Shown here: one piece after another, positions 17,643 to 28,645 of the stretch | How the letters are laid out: every line of letters starts with the position of its first letter | Position numbering within the stretch: position 1 is the first letter of the stretch | Assembly: GCA_028279555.1 (NCBI GenBank) | Contig: JANQNO010000007.1 | Span: 124,001-188,000, forward strand | Direction of reading: 5' to 3' | DNA length: 64,000 nucleotides | Source: Sphingorhabdus sp. | GTDB lineage: Bacteria > Pseudomonadota > Alphaproteobacteria > Sphingomonadales > Sphingomonadaceae | Position numbers and translations under genes: made by a program | Notes under the pieces: model-generated | Database searches by the model: none | Seen by the model: only the letters and a program-made list of their open reading frames with translations | Told to the model about the DNA's origin: nothing

Positions 17643-18736
17643 TCCTCGGTTCGCACCAAAACAGCTTCGCCGATGAGCAGGAATAACAGGAAGGGTGCCC
17701 ATGCTGCGACCAGCGGCGGGTAGGCCCCCAGATTGCCCATCGCGAGTGCAAAATTATCGGCAACAAAATAGGCGAAGCCGAGAGCCATACCAATAACCGC
17801 GCGGACAAAAAGCGCCCCTGACCGGGCCAGGCCGAAAGCCGCAACCGCGCCCAGCAGCGGCATCAACAGCGCCGACAGCGGCCCAGAAATCTTGTGCCAC
17901 ATAATGGCTTCGAGATTGCTGGTACGCCGCCCCGAGAGCTTCAGATCGGCAATCGCCTCGCGCAGCTCCAGAAATCCGAGCGCATCGCCATCGACCTTCT
18001 CATACTGGAACCGGTCGGGCGTAATCCCCTTGCCCACGGTGACTTCTTCGAACCGCTCCTCGCCATCGGCGCGGACCGGATCGAAACTGGTAACATTTTC
18101 CAGCCGCCAGACATCACCCTGATAGCTGCCGCTGTCTGCATGGATCACTTGCCTGAGCCCGCCGCGGTTGCGCAAATAGACGCTCACATCCTTCAGCTGG
18201 GTCGCATTCCCTTTGCCGCGCACTTCTTTGGCATGAAAGAGATCCTGTCCTTCGCGCACCCAGATATTGTACTTTACACCGCTTTCGCGCGGGATGGCGG
18301 CATATTCGACATCCTGCCAGCGTTTCAGCTCTGCGGTGGCCGGGGCCACGACGCGATCATTGAAAACAAAGGAAAAAATGGCGACCAGCAGAGCCGTCAT
18401 AAACATCGGCGCGAGTATTTGATGCGCAGAAAGCCCCGATGCTTTCATTGCGACCACCTCGCTATTCTGGCTAAGCGTGGTGAATGTGATGAGCGTCCCG
18501 AGCAGAACCGCGAATGGCATAAAACGCGCGATCAATTGCGGCACGCGAAGCCCGATATAGCGCCACAAATCGCCCTGCCCATTGCCATCCACTTCCAGAA
18601 TTTTTCCGCTTTCGCCGAGCAGATCGAGCGTCATCAAGACAAGCACAAGCATCGCCAGAACAGCGAAACTGCGCGTCAAAAACAGCTTGCCCATGTAAAG
18701 GCCGACCTGTCGCGAAGGGAAGAATTGCAAATGCAT
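17639..18736 (-). CDS. lptG: LptG, permease subunit of the Lpt lipid-export ABC transporter
   Basis: A 365-residue YjgP/YjgQ-family protein. Three N-terminal helices (about residues 20-40, 60-80, 100-125), a large periplasmic beta-jellyroll domain, then three C-terminal helices. Visible motifs include FMPFAVLLGTLITFTTLSQNSEVVAMKASGLS. With LptF and LptB it extracts LPS from the inner membrane. Sphingomonads use glycosphingolipids in place of LPS, so the substrate here may differ. Start overlaps the lptF stop (ATGA), and its own stop overlaps the flippase start. Confidence 0.94.
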   Translation of the reverse strand: MHLQFFPSRQVGLYMGKLFLTRSFAVLAMLVLVLMTLDLLGESGKILEVDGNGQGDLWRYIGLRVPQLIARFMPFAVLLGTLITFTTLSQNSEVVAMKASGLSAHQILAPMFMTALLVAIFSFVFNDRVVAPATAELKRWQDVEYAAIPRESGVKYNIWVREGQDLFHAKEVRGKGNATQLKDVSVYLRNRGGLRQVIHADSGSYQGDVWRLENVTSFDPVRADGEERFEEVTVGKGITPDRFQYEKVDGDALGFLELREAIADLKLSGRRTSNLEAIMWHKISGPLSALLMPLLGAVAAFGLARSGALFVRAVIGMALGFAYFVADNFALAMGNLGAYPPLVAAWAPFLLFLLIGEAVLVRTEE

Positions 18737-19959
18737 CAGGCTGGCTCGGCTTTCATCGGCGGGGAACGCCCGCGCCGAAAACGCAGCAACTTGCGAATAC
18801 CCTTTCCGACTTGTTCGGCAAATTTCTCAAGCGCGCCAATTGGCTGGCCGCCCGGCACATGGGCCAGCACATGATACATCCAAAGGATCAAGGCGGCGAA
18901 CACGAAAAACGGCACCCAAAGGGCAATCAGCGGATCGACGATTCCAAGTCCGCCGATATCCTCGCCATATTCGTTGACCTTGTGATAAGTCACCACCATC
19001 ACAATGGAGAGGAACACCCCAAGCGCCGAGGTCGACCGTTTGGGCGGAACTGCCAGCGCCAGCGCCAAAAGCGGCATCAGCAGCATCATTATGACCTCCA
19101 CCATACGAAAATGGAAATTCGCCTCTGCCTTGTTGCGGATATCGGCGGGCTGCGATGAATCGCCGCTAATGCTCAAAAGCTCGGGAATCGTATATTCGCG
19201 GTCCTTGCCGCCGCGATCCCGGAAGGCTTCGATCTTTGGCAGGGGGATGGGAACATCATGGTTGGTGAAAGTCAAAACGCGCGGATTGCGGTAGTTGGGC
19301 GCATCATGCACCAATGTTCCATTTTGCAGCCGCAATATGATGGTATCGGGATCATCGGTGCGCAGAAATGTCCCGCGTTCCGCAGTAACGGCAATCGATT
19401 GCTCGCTCTGCGATTCGCCATAAACGAACAGCCCCGACAGATTCTTGCCATCATCGCGGCTTTCATCGATGCGGATCGTCAAATTCTTGCCCAGATTGTT
19501 AAATTCACCCACCTTGATCGACGCGCCCAATGCGCCTGAACGCAGGTCGAAACGCAGCTCTTCATAGAGATAGCGCGAATAGGGCTGGACAAAACCGACG
19601 ATCGCAAGATTGATGGCCGCCAGCGCAAAGGCAAACATATAGGGGACGCGAAGCAGGCGCCAATAGCTCTTGCCCACAGCGCGATAGATATCCAGCTCGG
19701 ATGACAGGGCGAGTCGCCGGAAAGCAAGCAAAATGCCCAGTAGCAGCCCGATCGGTATGCCGAGCGACAGATATTCCGGCATCAAATTGGCCAGCATCCG
19801 CCACACTACGCTGACCGGTCCGCCTTCGGCCGCCACAAAGTCGAAAAGCCGCAGCATCTTCTCAAGAAGCAACAACATCGCGGCGATAATGAGCGTGCCC
19901 ATCATCGGTACGAAAATGAGCCGGGCGATATAGCGATCAGTGGCTGTCAGGAATTTCAA
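18736..19959 (-). CDS. lptF: LptF, permease subunit of the Lpt lipid-export ABC transporter
   Basis: A 407-residue YjgP/YjgQ-family protein, first gene of the leftward operon lptF-lptG-flippase-acyltransferase. The N-terminal helices contain IPIGLLLGILLAFRRLALSSELDIYRAVG, the segment conserved in LptF/LptG that contacts LptB. A periplasmic jellyroll domain (about residues 130-260) and three C-terminal helices follow. The C-terminal tail is basic. The 127-base gap to the divergent DUF2141 gene must hold the operon promoter. LptF versus LptG was assigned by gene order and length. Confidence 0.92.
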   Translation of the reverse strand: MKFLTATDRYIARLIFVPMMGTLIIAAMLLLLEKMLRLFDFVAAEGGPVSVVWRMLANLMPEYLSLGIPIGLLLGILLAFRRLALSSELDIYRAVGKSYWRLLRVPYMFAFALAAINLAIVGFVQPYSRYLYEELRFDLRSGALGASIKVGEFNNLGKNLTIRIDESRDDGKNLSGLFVYGESQSEQSIAVTAERGTFLRTDDPDTIILRLQNGTLVHDAPNYRNPRVLTFTNHDVPIPLPKIEAFRDRGGKDREYTIPELLSISGDSSQPADIRNKAEANFHFRMVEVIMMLLMPLLALALAVPPKRSTSALGVFLSIVMVVTYHKVNEYGEDIGGLGIVDPLIALWVPFFVFAALILWMYHVLAHVPGGQPIGALEKFAEQVGKGIRKLLRFRRGRSPPMKAEPA

Positions 19960-20086
19960 ACTGTTGTCGCTCTGTTACCCTATTTTGGCCGCAAATCATT
20001 CCGATAAGCGAGTTTAGGTTCAGGGGCAATATCCGTGGTGCGTTCGCGCTGAATCGCGCCCTCATATATGTCTCAGGAGTAAAGAC

Positions 20087-20560
20087 GTGAAAAATTTCAT
20101 TCTCCCAGCCGCGGCACTCGGTCTGTTATCGATGGGTAGCGCGGTTCAGGCCGGCAAGATCGGCAACAATCTCTCGCGCTGCAGCGCGGGTAAGGGGCCT
20201 GCTGTCCTTATTACTGTCAGGGGTATCAAATCCTCCACCGGCAAGATGCGGGTGCAAAGCTATCCTGCAACAAAAGCCGCCTGGCTCAAGAAAGGCCGCT
20301 GGCTCAACCGTATCGAGAATCGTGCGCGTGCAGGCACCATGACCTTTTGCATGCCGGTACCCAAATCCGGGAATTACGGCATCGCTATCCGGCATGACAA
20401 GAATGGCAATGGCAAGACCGACATCAGAAAAGATGGCGGCGGCATGTCGCGCAATCCCAGCATCAATATTTTTAATCTGGGCAAACCTTCGGTGAACAAG
20501 GTGTCATTCTATGTCGGCAATGGCGTGAAGCGCATCACCATCAATATGCGATATATGTAA
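20087..20560 (+). CDS. DUF2141 periplasmic protein
   Basis: A 157-residue secreted protein. GTG start at 20087 with CAGGAG eight bases upstream; signal peptide MKNFILPAAALGLLSMGSA with cleavage near VQAG. The core shows DUF2141 features: a strand LITVRGIKSSTGKMRVQ and IRHDKNGNGKTD, an EF-hand-like Asp/Asn-rich loop. Role unknown; such proteins are found near envelope-lipid genes. It lies 10 bases before the lipid-kinase gene and is divergent from lptF. Confidence 0.85.
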   Translation: MKNFILPAAALGLLSMGSAVQAGKIGNNLSRCSAGKGPAVLITVRGIKSSTGKMRVQSYPATKAAWLKKGRWLNRIENRARAGTMTFCMPVPKSGNYGIAIRHDKNGNGKTDIRKDGGGMSRNPSINIFNLGKPSVNKVSFYVGNGVKRITINMRYM

Positions 20561-20570
20561 GGCTACTGCT

Positions 20571-21539
20571 TTGGCTCTTGTTGCGCTCCTTTCCAATCCG
20601 CATTCCACTGGCAACAAGTCTTTGTTGCCCAAGGTGCGGTGCTTTTGCGCGCGCAATCCCGACATTTTCCACTATGAGGTGGAAGAGATGCATCAGATCA
20701 GCCGGGCGCTGGAGATGATCGCCCGCGTCAAGCCCAAGGTTCTGGTCATCAATGGCGGCGACGGCACGGTGCAGACCGCGCTGACCGAACTTTATCATGG
20801 CGGGCATTTTGACGGGGCACCGCCGCCGGTTGCCGTATTGCCGAACGGGAAAACAAACCTCATCGCGCTCGATCTGGGCGCGCAGGGCAACCCCCTGGAA
20901 GCATTGTCGGAAATATTGGAGATCGCAAAAGGCGATGTTTCCGGCCATGTGGTTGCACGCGAATTGATTGCACTGTCAGACGGCAGCGAGAATGCCAAAC
21001 CGGTTCTAGGCATGTTTCTGGGCGGCGCAGGGCTGGCCGACACGATGCTTTACTGCCGCCACAAAATCTATCCGCTGGGCCTTCCCAACGGGCTGAGCCA
21101 TGTGTTGGCGGTTTTTGCCACGCTGTTTTCCGTGCTTGTCGGTTTCCGCGCAAAATTCCTTCCGCAGCGCGCCGATCCGGTGCGGATTTCGCATCTGCGC
21201 GATGGCGAGCTCAAAGGAAGCTTTTCGGTGCTCGTAGTGACGACGCTCGAAAAACTGCTGCTTGGCGCGCGACCTGGCCGGCAAAAGGAGGGGCATTTGA
21301 AATTTCTTGCCGTCGACCAGAGCATCGGTGCCATGTTCAAGGTCGTGGCTGCTTCGATTGCCGGAAGGCTTGGCAAGCAGGCGATGCGCGGTGTCCATCT
21401 CGCGCAGGGCGATATCATCCGCATCGACGGCGCACACAGCAATGTTATTCTGGATGGGGAGTTGTTTGAGGCCAATGACAAAAAGCCAATCATTCTCAAA
21501 TCTACACCGCCCATACCCTTCCTGAAAATCGCCGCCTGA
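20571..21539 (+). CDS. Lipid kinase with DAG-kinase catalytic domain (possible ceramide kinase)
   Basis: A 322-residue cytoplasmic lipid kinase. The ATP-binding glycine loop NGGDGTVQTAL is at residues 61-71, and the C-terminal beta-sandwich ends in ILDGELFEANDK. The TTG start at 20571 is supported by TAAGG eight bases upstream, and no other start exists in frame. Such enzymes phosphorylate diacylglycerol, sphingosine or ceramide. Caulobacter has a DAG-kinase-type ceramide kinase (CpgB) in its sphingolipid locus. The lptFG/acyltransferase operon on one side and spt-acp-cerR on the other make a ceramide substrate plausible, but the sequence does not prove it. Confidence 0.87.
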   Translation: MALVALLSNPHSTGNKSLLPKVRCFCARNPDIFHYEVEEMHQISRALEMIARVKPKVLVINGGDGTVQTALTELYHGGHFDGAPPPVAVLPNGKTNLIALDLGAQGNPLEALSEILEIAKGDVSGHVVARELIALSDGSENAKPVLGMFLGGAGLADTMLYCRHKIYPLGLPNGLSHVLAVFATLFSVLVGFRAKFLPQRADPVRISHLRDGELKGSFSVLVVTTLEKLLLGARPGRQKEGHLKFLAVDQSIGAMFKVVAASIAGRLGKQAMRGVHLAQGDIIRIDGAHSNVILDGELFEANDKKPIILKSTPPIPFLKIAA

Positions 21540-21593
21540 CAAGGCGTAAACGGACAATCGACAAAAGCATTGGCGCGATATAGAGGCGGCCAT

Positions 21594-22523
21594 ATGGCGT
21601 CGTTACAACAACTTGTTGCCCGCGAACTGGCCGAACCGGCAAGGCAGGAAGTGCAGGCATTTGCCCGGCATATAGCGGCGCAATATGAGGGCGCGGCCCG
21701 CGCTGTGCTTTTTTACGGTTCCTGTCTACGCTCGGAGCGGCTCGAAGGCGAGATGCTCGATTTTTATCTGATTGTGTCGGACTATGCGCCAGCTTACGAC
21801 AAAAAATGGCTGGCCAAATGGAATCGGCGCCTGCCGCCCAATGTATTCCCCTGCCAGCATGAAGGGTTGATGGCGAAGGTCGCTGTGCTCAGCGAGAATG
21901 ACTTTCATGCGCTCAATCGTCCAGGCGCATCGGCAGTGTCAGTCTGGGCCCGCTTTTCTCAGCCTTCACGCCTTGTCTGGGTTGCCGATGATGATGAGGC
22001 GCGGCGCAAGGCGGTGCTGGCGATTGCCGGTGCAGCGCCGACATTGCTGAATGCAGCTTTGGCGCATAATGACCGGGAGGCTGTTCCGCTGGCCGATCTG
22101 TGGCAGTCGGGCTTCGCGCTCACCTATGGCGCGGAGCTGCGCGCCGAGCGTAAGGACCGCCCGGCCTCTGTGATAGACTTTGATCCGGAGCGCTATGAGA
22201 CATTCGGGCGCGCCGCTCTGCATCATACGGCGATCGCCAATGAAATACGCGGCGATCGGGTCTATCTCGGTGAGGATCCCGAAGGCCGCATCGAGCAGGA
22301 GCGCGCACGCTGGCCCGCGCTGCGCCGGCGCGGCAAATTTCTGACGCTCGCGCGCCTCGCCAAGGCCAGCTTCACCTATTCAGGCGGGATCGACTATATC
22401 GCCTGGAAGGTGAGCCGTCACTCGGGCGAGGAACTCAAGGTCAGGGCATGGCAGCGGCGCTGGCCGATCCTTGGGGCAGCGGTGATGCTCCCAAAATTGT
22501 GGATGAAGGGCGCTGTACGCTGA
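21594..22523 (+). CDS. Tam41-like nucleotidyltransferase (putative CDP-lipid synthase)
   Basis: A 309-residue protein I assign by eye to the Tam41/Mmp37 family of CDP-diacylglycerol synthases. The signature YGS (residues 41-43) and EMLDFYLIV (53-61) aligns with the Tam41 YGS...MLDF motif. Later segments KVAVLSENDF, RFSQPSRLVW and FTYSGGIDYIAWK resemble the conserved downstream strands. The ATG at 21594 has GAGG upstream. The gene directly follows a lipid kinase, so together they could turn a lipid into its phosphate and then the CDP-activated form. If the lipid is ceramide this would be unusual. A plain nucleotidyltransferase without lipid activity remains possible. Confidence 0.72.
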   Translation: MASLQQLVARELAEPARQEVQAFARHIAAQYEGAARAVLFYGSCLRSERLEGEMLDFYLIVSDYAPAYDKKWLAKWNRRLPPNVFPCQHEGLMAKVAVLSENDFHALNRPGASAVSVWARFSQPSRLVWVADDDEARRKAVLAIAGAAPTLLNAALAHNDREAVPLADLWQSGFALTYGAELRAERKDRPASVIDFDPERYETFGRAALHHTAIANEIRGDRVYLGEDPEGRIEQERARWPALRRRGKFLTLARLAKASFTYSGGIDYIAWKVSRHSGEELKVRAWQRRWPILGAAVMLPKLWMKGAVR

Positions 22524-22563
22524 TTTATGTTATCCTTCCCGCTGAATCGAGGGAGGTGATGAT

Positions 22564-22955
22564 ATGCCGAGGCAGCTAAAAAATATCCAATCCATCTGGG
22601 GCTGGGCGGGGCCGCCATAGAGCAGCCGGAAATAACCGGCGGGATGGAATGGTATGAAGGCTATGGCCAGCGCCATGGTGAGGATGGCCGCGAGGGGCGG
22701 CTGGTTTCGATGTATAGCTTCACCGAAAGCTGGGATGCCTGGGAGATGCATCCCAAGGGGCATGAAATCGTTCTGTGCATCGAGGGTGAAATCACATTGG
22801 TCCAGGAAGTGGGCGGCGGGGAAAGGCGCGTGACGCTGGCACCCGGGGAATATGCGATCAACGATCCCGGCGTCTGGCACACAGCGGATGTCGACGGGGA
22901 GGTGACGGCGTTGTTCATCACCGCAGGCGAAGGCACACAGCACCGGCCTCGCTAG
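22564..22955 (+). CDS. Cupin-domain protein with a -1 frameshift at an A6 run
   Basis: The cupin part is clear from ATG 22644 (103 residues, [36 protein letters not shown]), but that start has no ribosome-binding site and the frame is protein-like further upstream. GGGAGG, seven bases before ATG 22564, is the strong site; from there the product starts MPRQL and enters AAAAAA (22578-22583). A -1 shift on A AAA AAT joins it to [11 protein letters not shown] and on into the cupin. Without the shift the frame from 22564 ends at 22620. It is therefore a sequencing indel, a broken gene, or programmed frameshifting. The product would be a small single-domain cupin, possibly metal-binding. Confidence 0.7.
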
Positions 22956-23809
22956 TTTTTGAATACCACCGTCCGATTGCCGTTGAGCAATATTCGGTCT
23001 TCCAAATGCGCTCTCACCGCTTCTGCCAGCACGCGGGACTCAATGTCGCGGCCCTTTGCGACCAGCTCTTCGGGCGTGTCAGAATGGCTGATATGTTCGA
23101 CATCCTGCGCAATGATTGGCCCTTCATCCAGGTCAGCGGTCACATAATGGGCCGATGCGCCGATCATTTTAACACCGCGAGCATGGGCCTGATGATACGG
23201 CTTTGCTCCTTTGAAACCAGGCAGAAAGCTGTGATGAATATTGATGCAGCGACCGGAGAGGTAACCGGCAAAATCATCTGACAGTATCTGCATATAGCGT
23301 GCCAGTATCACAAGCTCAGCCCCCGTTTGCTCGATCAGTGCCTTCAGCCGGTCTTCCTGTTCAGGCTTGGTCTCCGGCGTTATGGGGTAATGATACCAAG
23401 GCGTATCTCCTACCAGCGAGGGTTTTGCATCATCGCGCGGATGGTTTGACGCGACAGCAACCACATCCATATTCAGCTCGCCCACGCGCTGACGGTAGAG
23501 CAAGTCCTCCAGACAATGGTCGAATTTCGACACCAGTATCAGCACTTTTTTGCTCATAGATGCAGGTCGCAAACACCATTCCATTTCATAAGCGGCTGCC
23601 ACTCTGCTGAAGGCTATCTTTAGCTGCGATTCGCTGGGCGCGGAGGCCAATGCCTCATATTTGACGCGCATGAAAAATCGTCCGGAATCGATGTCATTAT
23701 ATTGCTGCGAATTGAGGATATTGCACCCATTATCGGCGAAGAAACCGGAAACCGCCGCAACCAGGCCAGGCTGATCGGGGCAGGATAGCGTAAGAACATA
23801 TTCAGACAT
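22952..23809 (-). CDS. purU: Formyltetrahydrofolate deformylase
   Basis: A 285-residue enzyme that hydrolyses 10-formyl-THF to formate and THF, supplying formate for purine synthesis and balancing one-carbon units. An N-terminal ACT domain ([19 protein letters not shown]) is followed by a formyltransferase-type domain with [19 protein letters not shown] and [13 protein letters not shown]. These match PurU rather than PurN because of the ACT domain. The stop overlaps the cupin end by four bases in convergent orientation. Confidence 0.95.
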   Translation of the reverse strand: MSEYVLTLSCPDQPGLVAAVSGFFADNGCNILNSQQYNDIDSGRFFMRVKYEALASAPSESQLKIAFSRVAAAYEMEWCLRPASMSKKVLILVSKFDHCLEDLLYRQRVGELNMDVVAVASNHPRDDAKPSLVGDTPWYHYPITPETKPEQEDRLKALIEQTGAELVILARYMQILSDDFAGYLSGRCINIHHSFLPGFKGAKPYHQAHARGVKMIGASAHYVTADLDEGPIIAQDVEHISHSDTPEELVAKGRDIESRVLAEAVRAHLEDRILLNGNRTVVFKN

Positions 23810-23824
23810 AGTCGTTCTTGCACC

Positions 23825-25024
23825 CTAAATAATACCCACGGCTTTTCCAGCTGCCTCAAACATCCCCAGTATCTCGCCGACCTGCTCGCTTGAATGTTCG
23901 GCGCAGAGCGAGCATCTGAGCAGCGTCATGCCAGCTGGCGTGGCGGGCGGACGGGCGAGATTGACATAGAGCCCTTCTTTGAGCAGCGCCTCCCACATCA
24001 TCGCCCCGCGCTCCAGATCGGGCATGATCACCGCGATGATCGCGCTCTCAGGTTCGTCTGTGCCCAGCTGGAACCCCAAATCGCGCAGGCCCCTGTGCAG
24101 AGCCTTACTGTTCTCCCACAAATGCGCGCGCTTGTTCGATCCATGCATCAGCTTGCGGATCGATGTCGCGGCAGTCGCGACCACCGAGGGCGGCAGGCTG
24201 GCGGTAAAGACATAGGGACGGCAGACCAGCCGCATCACCTCGAACTTCGGATGGTTCGACACGCAGAAACCGCCGACCGTGCCGACGCTTTTTGAGAATG
24301 TTCCGACGATGAAATCGCAATCATCTATCACCCCCTGCGCTTCGCACACACCGCGGCCATTCTCGCCGATAAAGCCCATCGAATGCGCTTCGTCGACCAG
24401 CACCATCGCCCCTGCTTCCTTGGAGATACGCACCATCTCCTTGAGCGGCGCGACATCGCCGAGCATCGAATAGACGCCTTCGAGCACGACCAGCTTGCCG
24501 GCATCTTCAGGCAGGCGCTTCAGCCTTTTTTCCAGCGCTTCGACATCATTGTGGCGGAAGGGCACGATTTCGGCATTGCCCATCGCGCAGCCGTCATAGA
24601 TCGAGGCATGGCTGTCGATATCGAGGATGACATAGTCGCCCTTGCCCGCAATGGTGCTGATCACACCCAGATTGGCCTGATAGCCAGTGGAAAAGACCAT
24701 CGCATGGTCCATGGCGTAAAATTCCTTCAGCGCCTCCTCGCATTCCTTGTGCCCCTGATAGGTGCCGTTGAGAACGCGGCTGCCGGTCGTGCCGCTGCCG
24801 AAATTGTCAAGCGCATCCTTGCCTGCCGCGATGACATCATCGTCGAAGGTCATGCCCATATAGTTATAGGTGCCGAGCAGGATCGTGTCGCGCCCGTTGC
24901 AGATGGCGCGGGTCGGAGAGATTACCTCCTCCATCACCAGATTATAGGGATCGGTCACACCGGTCGAAAGCAACGTCTCGCGCGTCTGGATGATGTCATC
25001 AAACTTGGAGAAAAGGTCTGTCAT
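23825..25024 (-). CDS. spt: Serine palmitoyltransferase
   Basis: A 399-residue PLP enzyme of the alpha-oxoamine synthase family that joins serine and palmitoyl-thioester to give 3-ketosphinganine, the first step of sphingolipid synthesis. The PLP lysine is Lys245 in GTFSKSVGTVGGF; His139 (DSHASIYDG) stacks on PLP and Asp211 (VDEAHSMG) binds the ring nitrogen. The sequence is recognisably close to the soluble Sphingomonas paucimobilis SPT, with a shorter N-terminus. It lies next to a dedicated acyl carrier protein and a ceramide-reductase-like gene on the same strand, as in Caulobacter. This is the main reason for a Sphingomonadales assignment. Confidence 0.96.
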   Translation of the reverse strand: MTDLFSKFDDIIQTRETLLSTGVTDPYNLVMEEVISPTRAICNGRDTILLGTYNYMGMTFDDDVIAAGKDALDNFGSGTTGSRVLNGTYQGHKECEEALKEFYAMDHAMVFSTGYQANLGVISTIAGKGDYVILDIDSHASIYDGCAMGNAEIVPFRHNDVEALEKRLKRLPEDAGKLVVLEGVYSMLGDVAPLKEMVRISKEAGAMVLVDEAHSMGFIGENGRGVCEAQGVIDDCDFIVGTFSKSVGTVGGFCVSNHPKFEVMRLVCRPYVFTASLPPSVVATAATSIRKLMHGSNKRAHLWENSKALHRGLRDLGFQLGTDEPESAIIAVIMPDLERGAMMWEALLKEGLYVNLARPPATPAGMTLLRCSLCAEHSSEQVGEILGMFEAAGKAVGII

Positions 25025-25037
25025 AAGGTCAATCCAA

Positions 25038-25072
25038 AACTGTCATTCCCGCGAAAGCAGGAGTGACCACGA
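25038..25072. repeat. Short REP-like element between spt and acp
   Basis: GTCATTCCCGCGAAAGC followed by AGGAGTGACC, a partial copy of the palindromic family seen at 42.7, 49.8, 51.1 and 55.7 kb. Confidence 0.5.
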
Positions 25073-25075
25073 GTG

Positions 25076-25321
25076 TCAGGAGTCCACCAGCTTCGTTACC
25101 GCATCAACAAGCTGACCGACATTTTCGATCTCGGCCTGCATATTCATGGTGATGACAATATCGAACTCGTCTTCAACCTCGGCCACAAAATCCATTACGG
25201 TCAGGCTATCCCATTCGAGATCGCCTGCAAATGTCGTCGTCTCCGTCAGATCGACACCCTTTTTGTTGAATGGTTCGATCAGGCCCTTGAGCTTGTCAAA
25301 CATGGCGCTGCGGTCAGTCAT
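25076..25321 (-). CDS. Acyl carrier protein dedicated to sphingolipid synthesis
   Basis: An 81-residue ACP with the phosphopantetheine attachment site EWDSLTVMDF (Ser39). It is distinct from housekeeping AcpP (shorter helix II, E-W-DSL) and resembles the ACP that supplies acyl chains to Spt in Caulobacter. It sits between spt and the reductase gene, all leftward, so the three are probably one operon. The short REP-like element in the acp-spt gap does not look like a terminator. Confidence 0.9.
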   Translation of the reverse strand: MTDRSAMFDKLKGLIEPFNKKGVDLTETTTFAGDLEWDSLTVMDFVAEVEDEFDIVITMNMQAEIENVGQLVDAVTKLVDS

Positions 25322-25429
25322 AGTCGCATCCTGTCATTTCTGGTTGGCCTCTTTGGCCAGTTGTGGCGGCACTTGGCAAGCGAATATGGCGGCAAAAGGG
25401 CGCAATTGGAGCGCGCGCCTTCCGGCGGC

Positions 25430-26347
25430 CTAAAGCCATCCCTGCGCCTTGTACCAACGCGCGGTATCCTTCAGCCCCTGGCGCGTCTTGATTTCGGGTT
25501 GCCAAAGCGATGCCGGCGGGAGCATTTGCCGGTCGACAACCCAGTCTGGATGGGAAAGATAACGCGCGCGGTCCGGCGTTAATTTTGCCTTGCCGCGCCG
25601 CGCACCCCGGTCCCCATAGGCCGCAAGCAACAGGAGCGCTTTGGGCGCGGATATTGCCGTCACCCGCCGCCCCATTGCCCAGCCAACAGCGCGGCCGAAA
25701 CCGGTGTGGCTCCACCCGCGCGGCTCACCATCATCCGCTTCGAATATCTGGCCCGTCACTGCCTCGCTGGAGGGCAGGAGGGCGACCAGAAGCCGGGCAA
25801 GATCATCGACATGGATAAAGGATGCGCGCCCCTTTGGTGGCAACAGAACAAAGCCGCGTTTCGCCAGCCGGAAAAGATCCAGCATTTCGGTATCGCCCGG
25901 GCCAAAAACACCCGGCGGGCGGATAATCGTCCAGTCCAGAAGCGACGTTGCGACATGTTTCTCGGCGCGAAATTTGCTCATGCCATAATCGGAGAGTTTG
26001 GGCTGCCTGGCAGCGAGCGAGGAAACATGGACGAAGCGCTTCACGCCGGTTTCGCGCGCTGCTGCCAGCATATTTTCCGTGCCCGCCACATTGCCTTCTT
26101 CAAAACCGGCCTTGTCGGGCGCATTCACAACACCGGCAATATGCAGCACCGCGTCGGCACCATCGCACAGATTCTCCAGTGATTCGACTTTGTCGAGCGC
26201 TCCCGGGATCCAGGTAACGCCCGGCTTTTCGGCCTGCTCGCGCCGCGTCAAGGCGCGGATATGCCAGCCCTGCGCCAGCAGGCATTCCATCGTTGCCTGC
26301 CCGACAAATCCGGTTGCACCGGTCATGGCGACGGTTTTCCCTACCAT
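25430..26347 (-). CDS. cerR: NAD(P)-dependent epimerase/dehydratase family protein, likely ceramide reductase
   Basis: A 305-residue extended short-chain dehydrogenase. The nucleotide loop is VAMTGATGFVGQATMECLLAQ, and the catalytic motif is YGMSKFRAEK (Y-x3-K). Length and fold match CerR, which reduces 3-keto-ceramide in bacterial sphingolipid synthesis. The assignment rests mainly on its position upstream of acp and spt, the order known from Caulobacter. Its stop lies 109 bases before the acp start. Confidence 0.85.
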   Translation of the reverse strand: MVGKTVAMTGATGFVGQATMECLLAQGWHIRALTRREQAEKPGVTWIPGALDKVESLENLCDGADAVLHIAGVVNAPDKAGFEEGNVAGTENMLAAARETGVKRFVHVSSLAARQPKLSDYGMSKFRAEKHVATSLLDWTIIRPPGVFGPGDTEMLDLFRLAKRGFVLLPPKGRASFIHVDDLARLLVALLPSSEAVTGQIFEADDGEPRGWSHTGFGRAVGWAMGRRVTAISAPKALLLLAAYGDRGARRGKAKLTPDRARYLSHPDWVVDRQMLPPASLWQPEIKTRQGLKDTARWYKAQGWL

Positions 26348-26349
26348 TG

Positions 26350-28526
<2,177 letters not shown>

Positions 28527-28645
28527 TTAGGGCAGCATAAGAGCTTTGGCCAGATGAGCCTGCATTCGGCCTGACAGATGGTACCGACCGTAACTTTCTT
28601 TGCCGCAGCTGCGAATGCTGGCAGGACGGCTCTGGGAGAAAAACA

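Noticed and set aside
17894-18874. 326-codon plus-strand frame
   Set aside because: Antisense to lptG and the lptF end; composition and lack of motifs mark it as a shadow.
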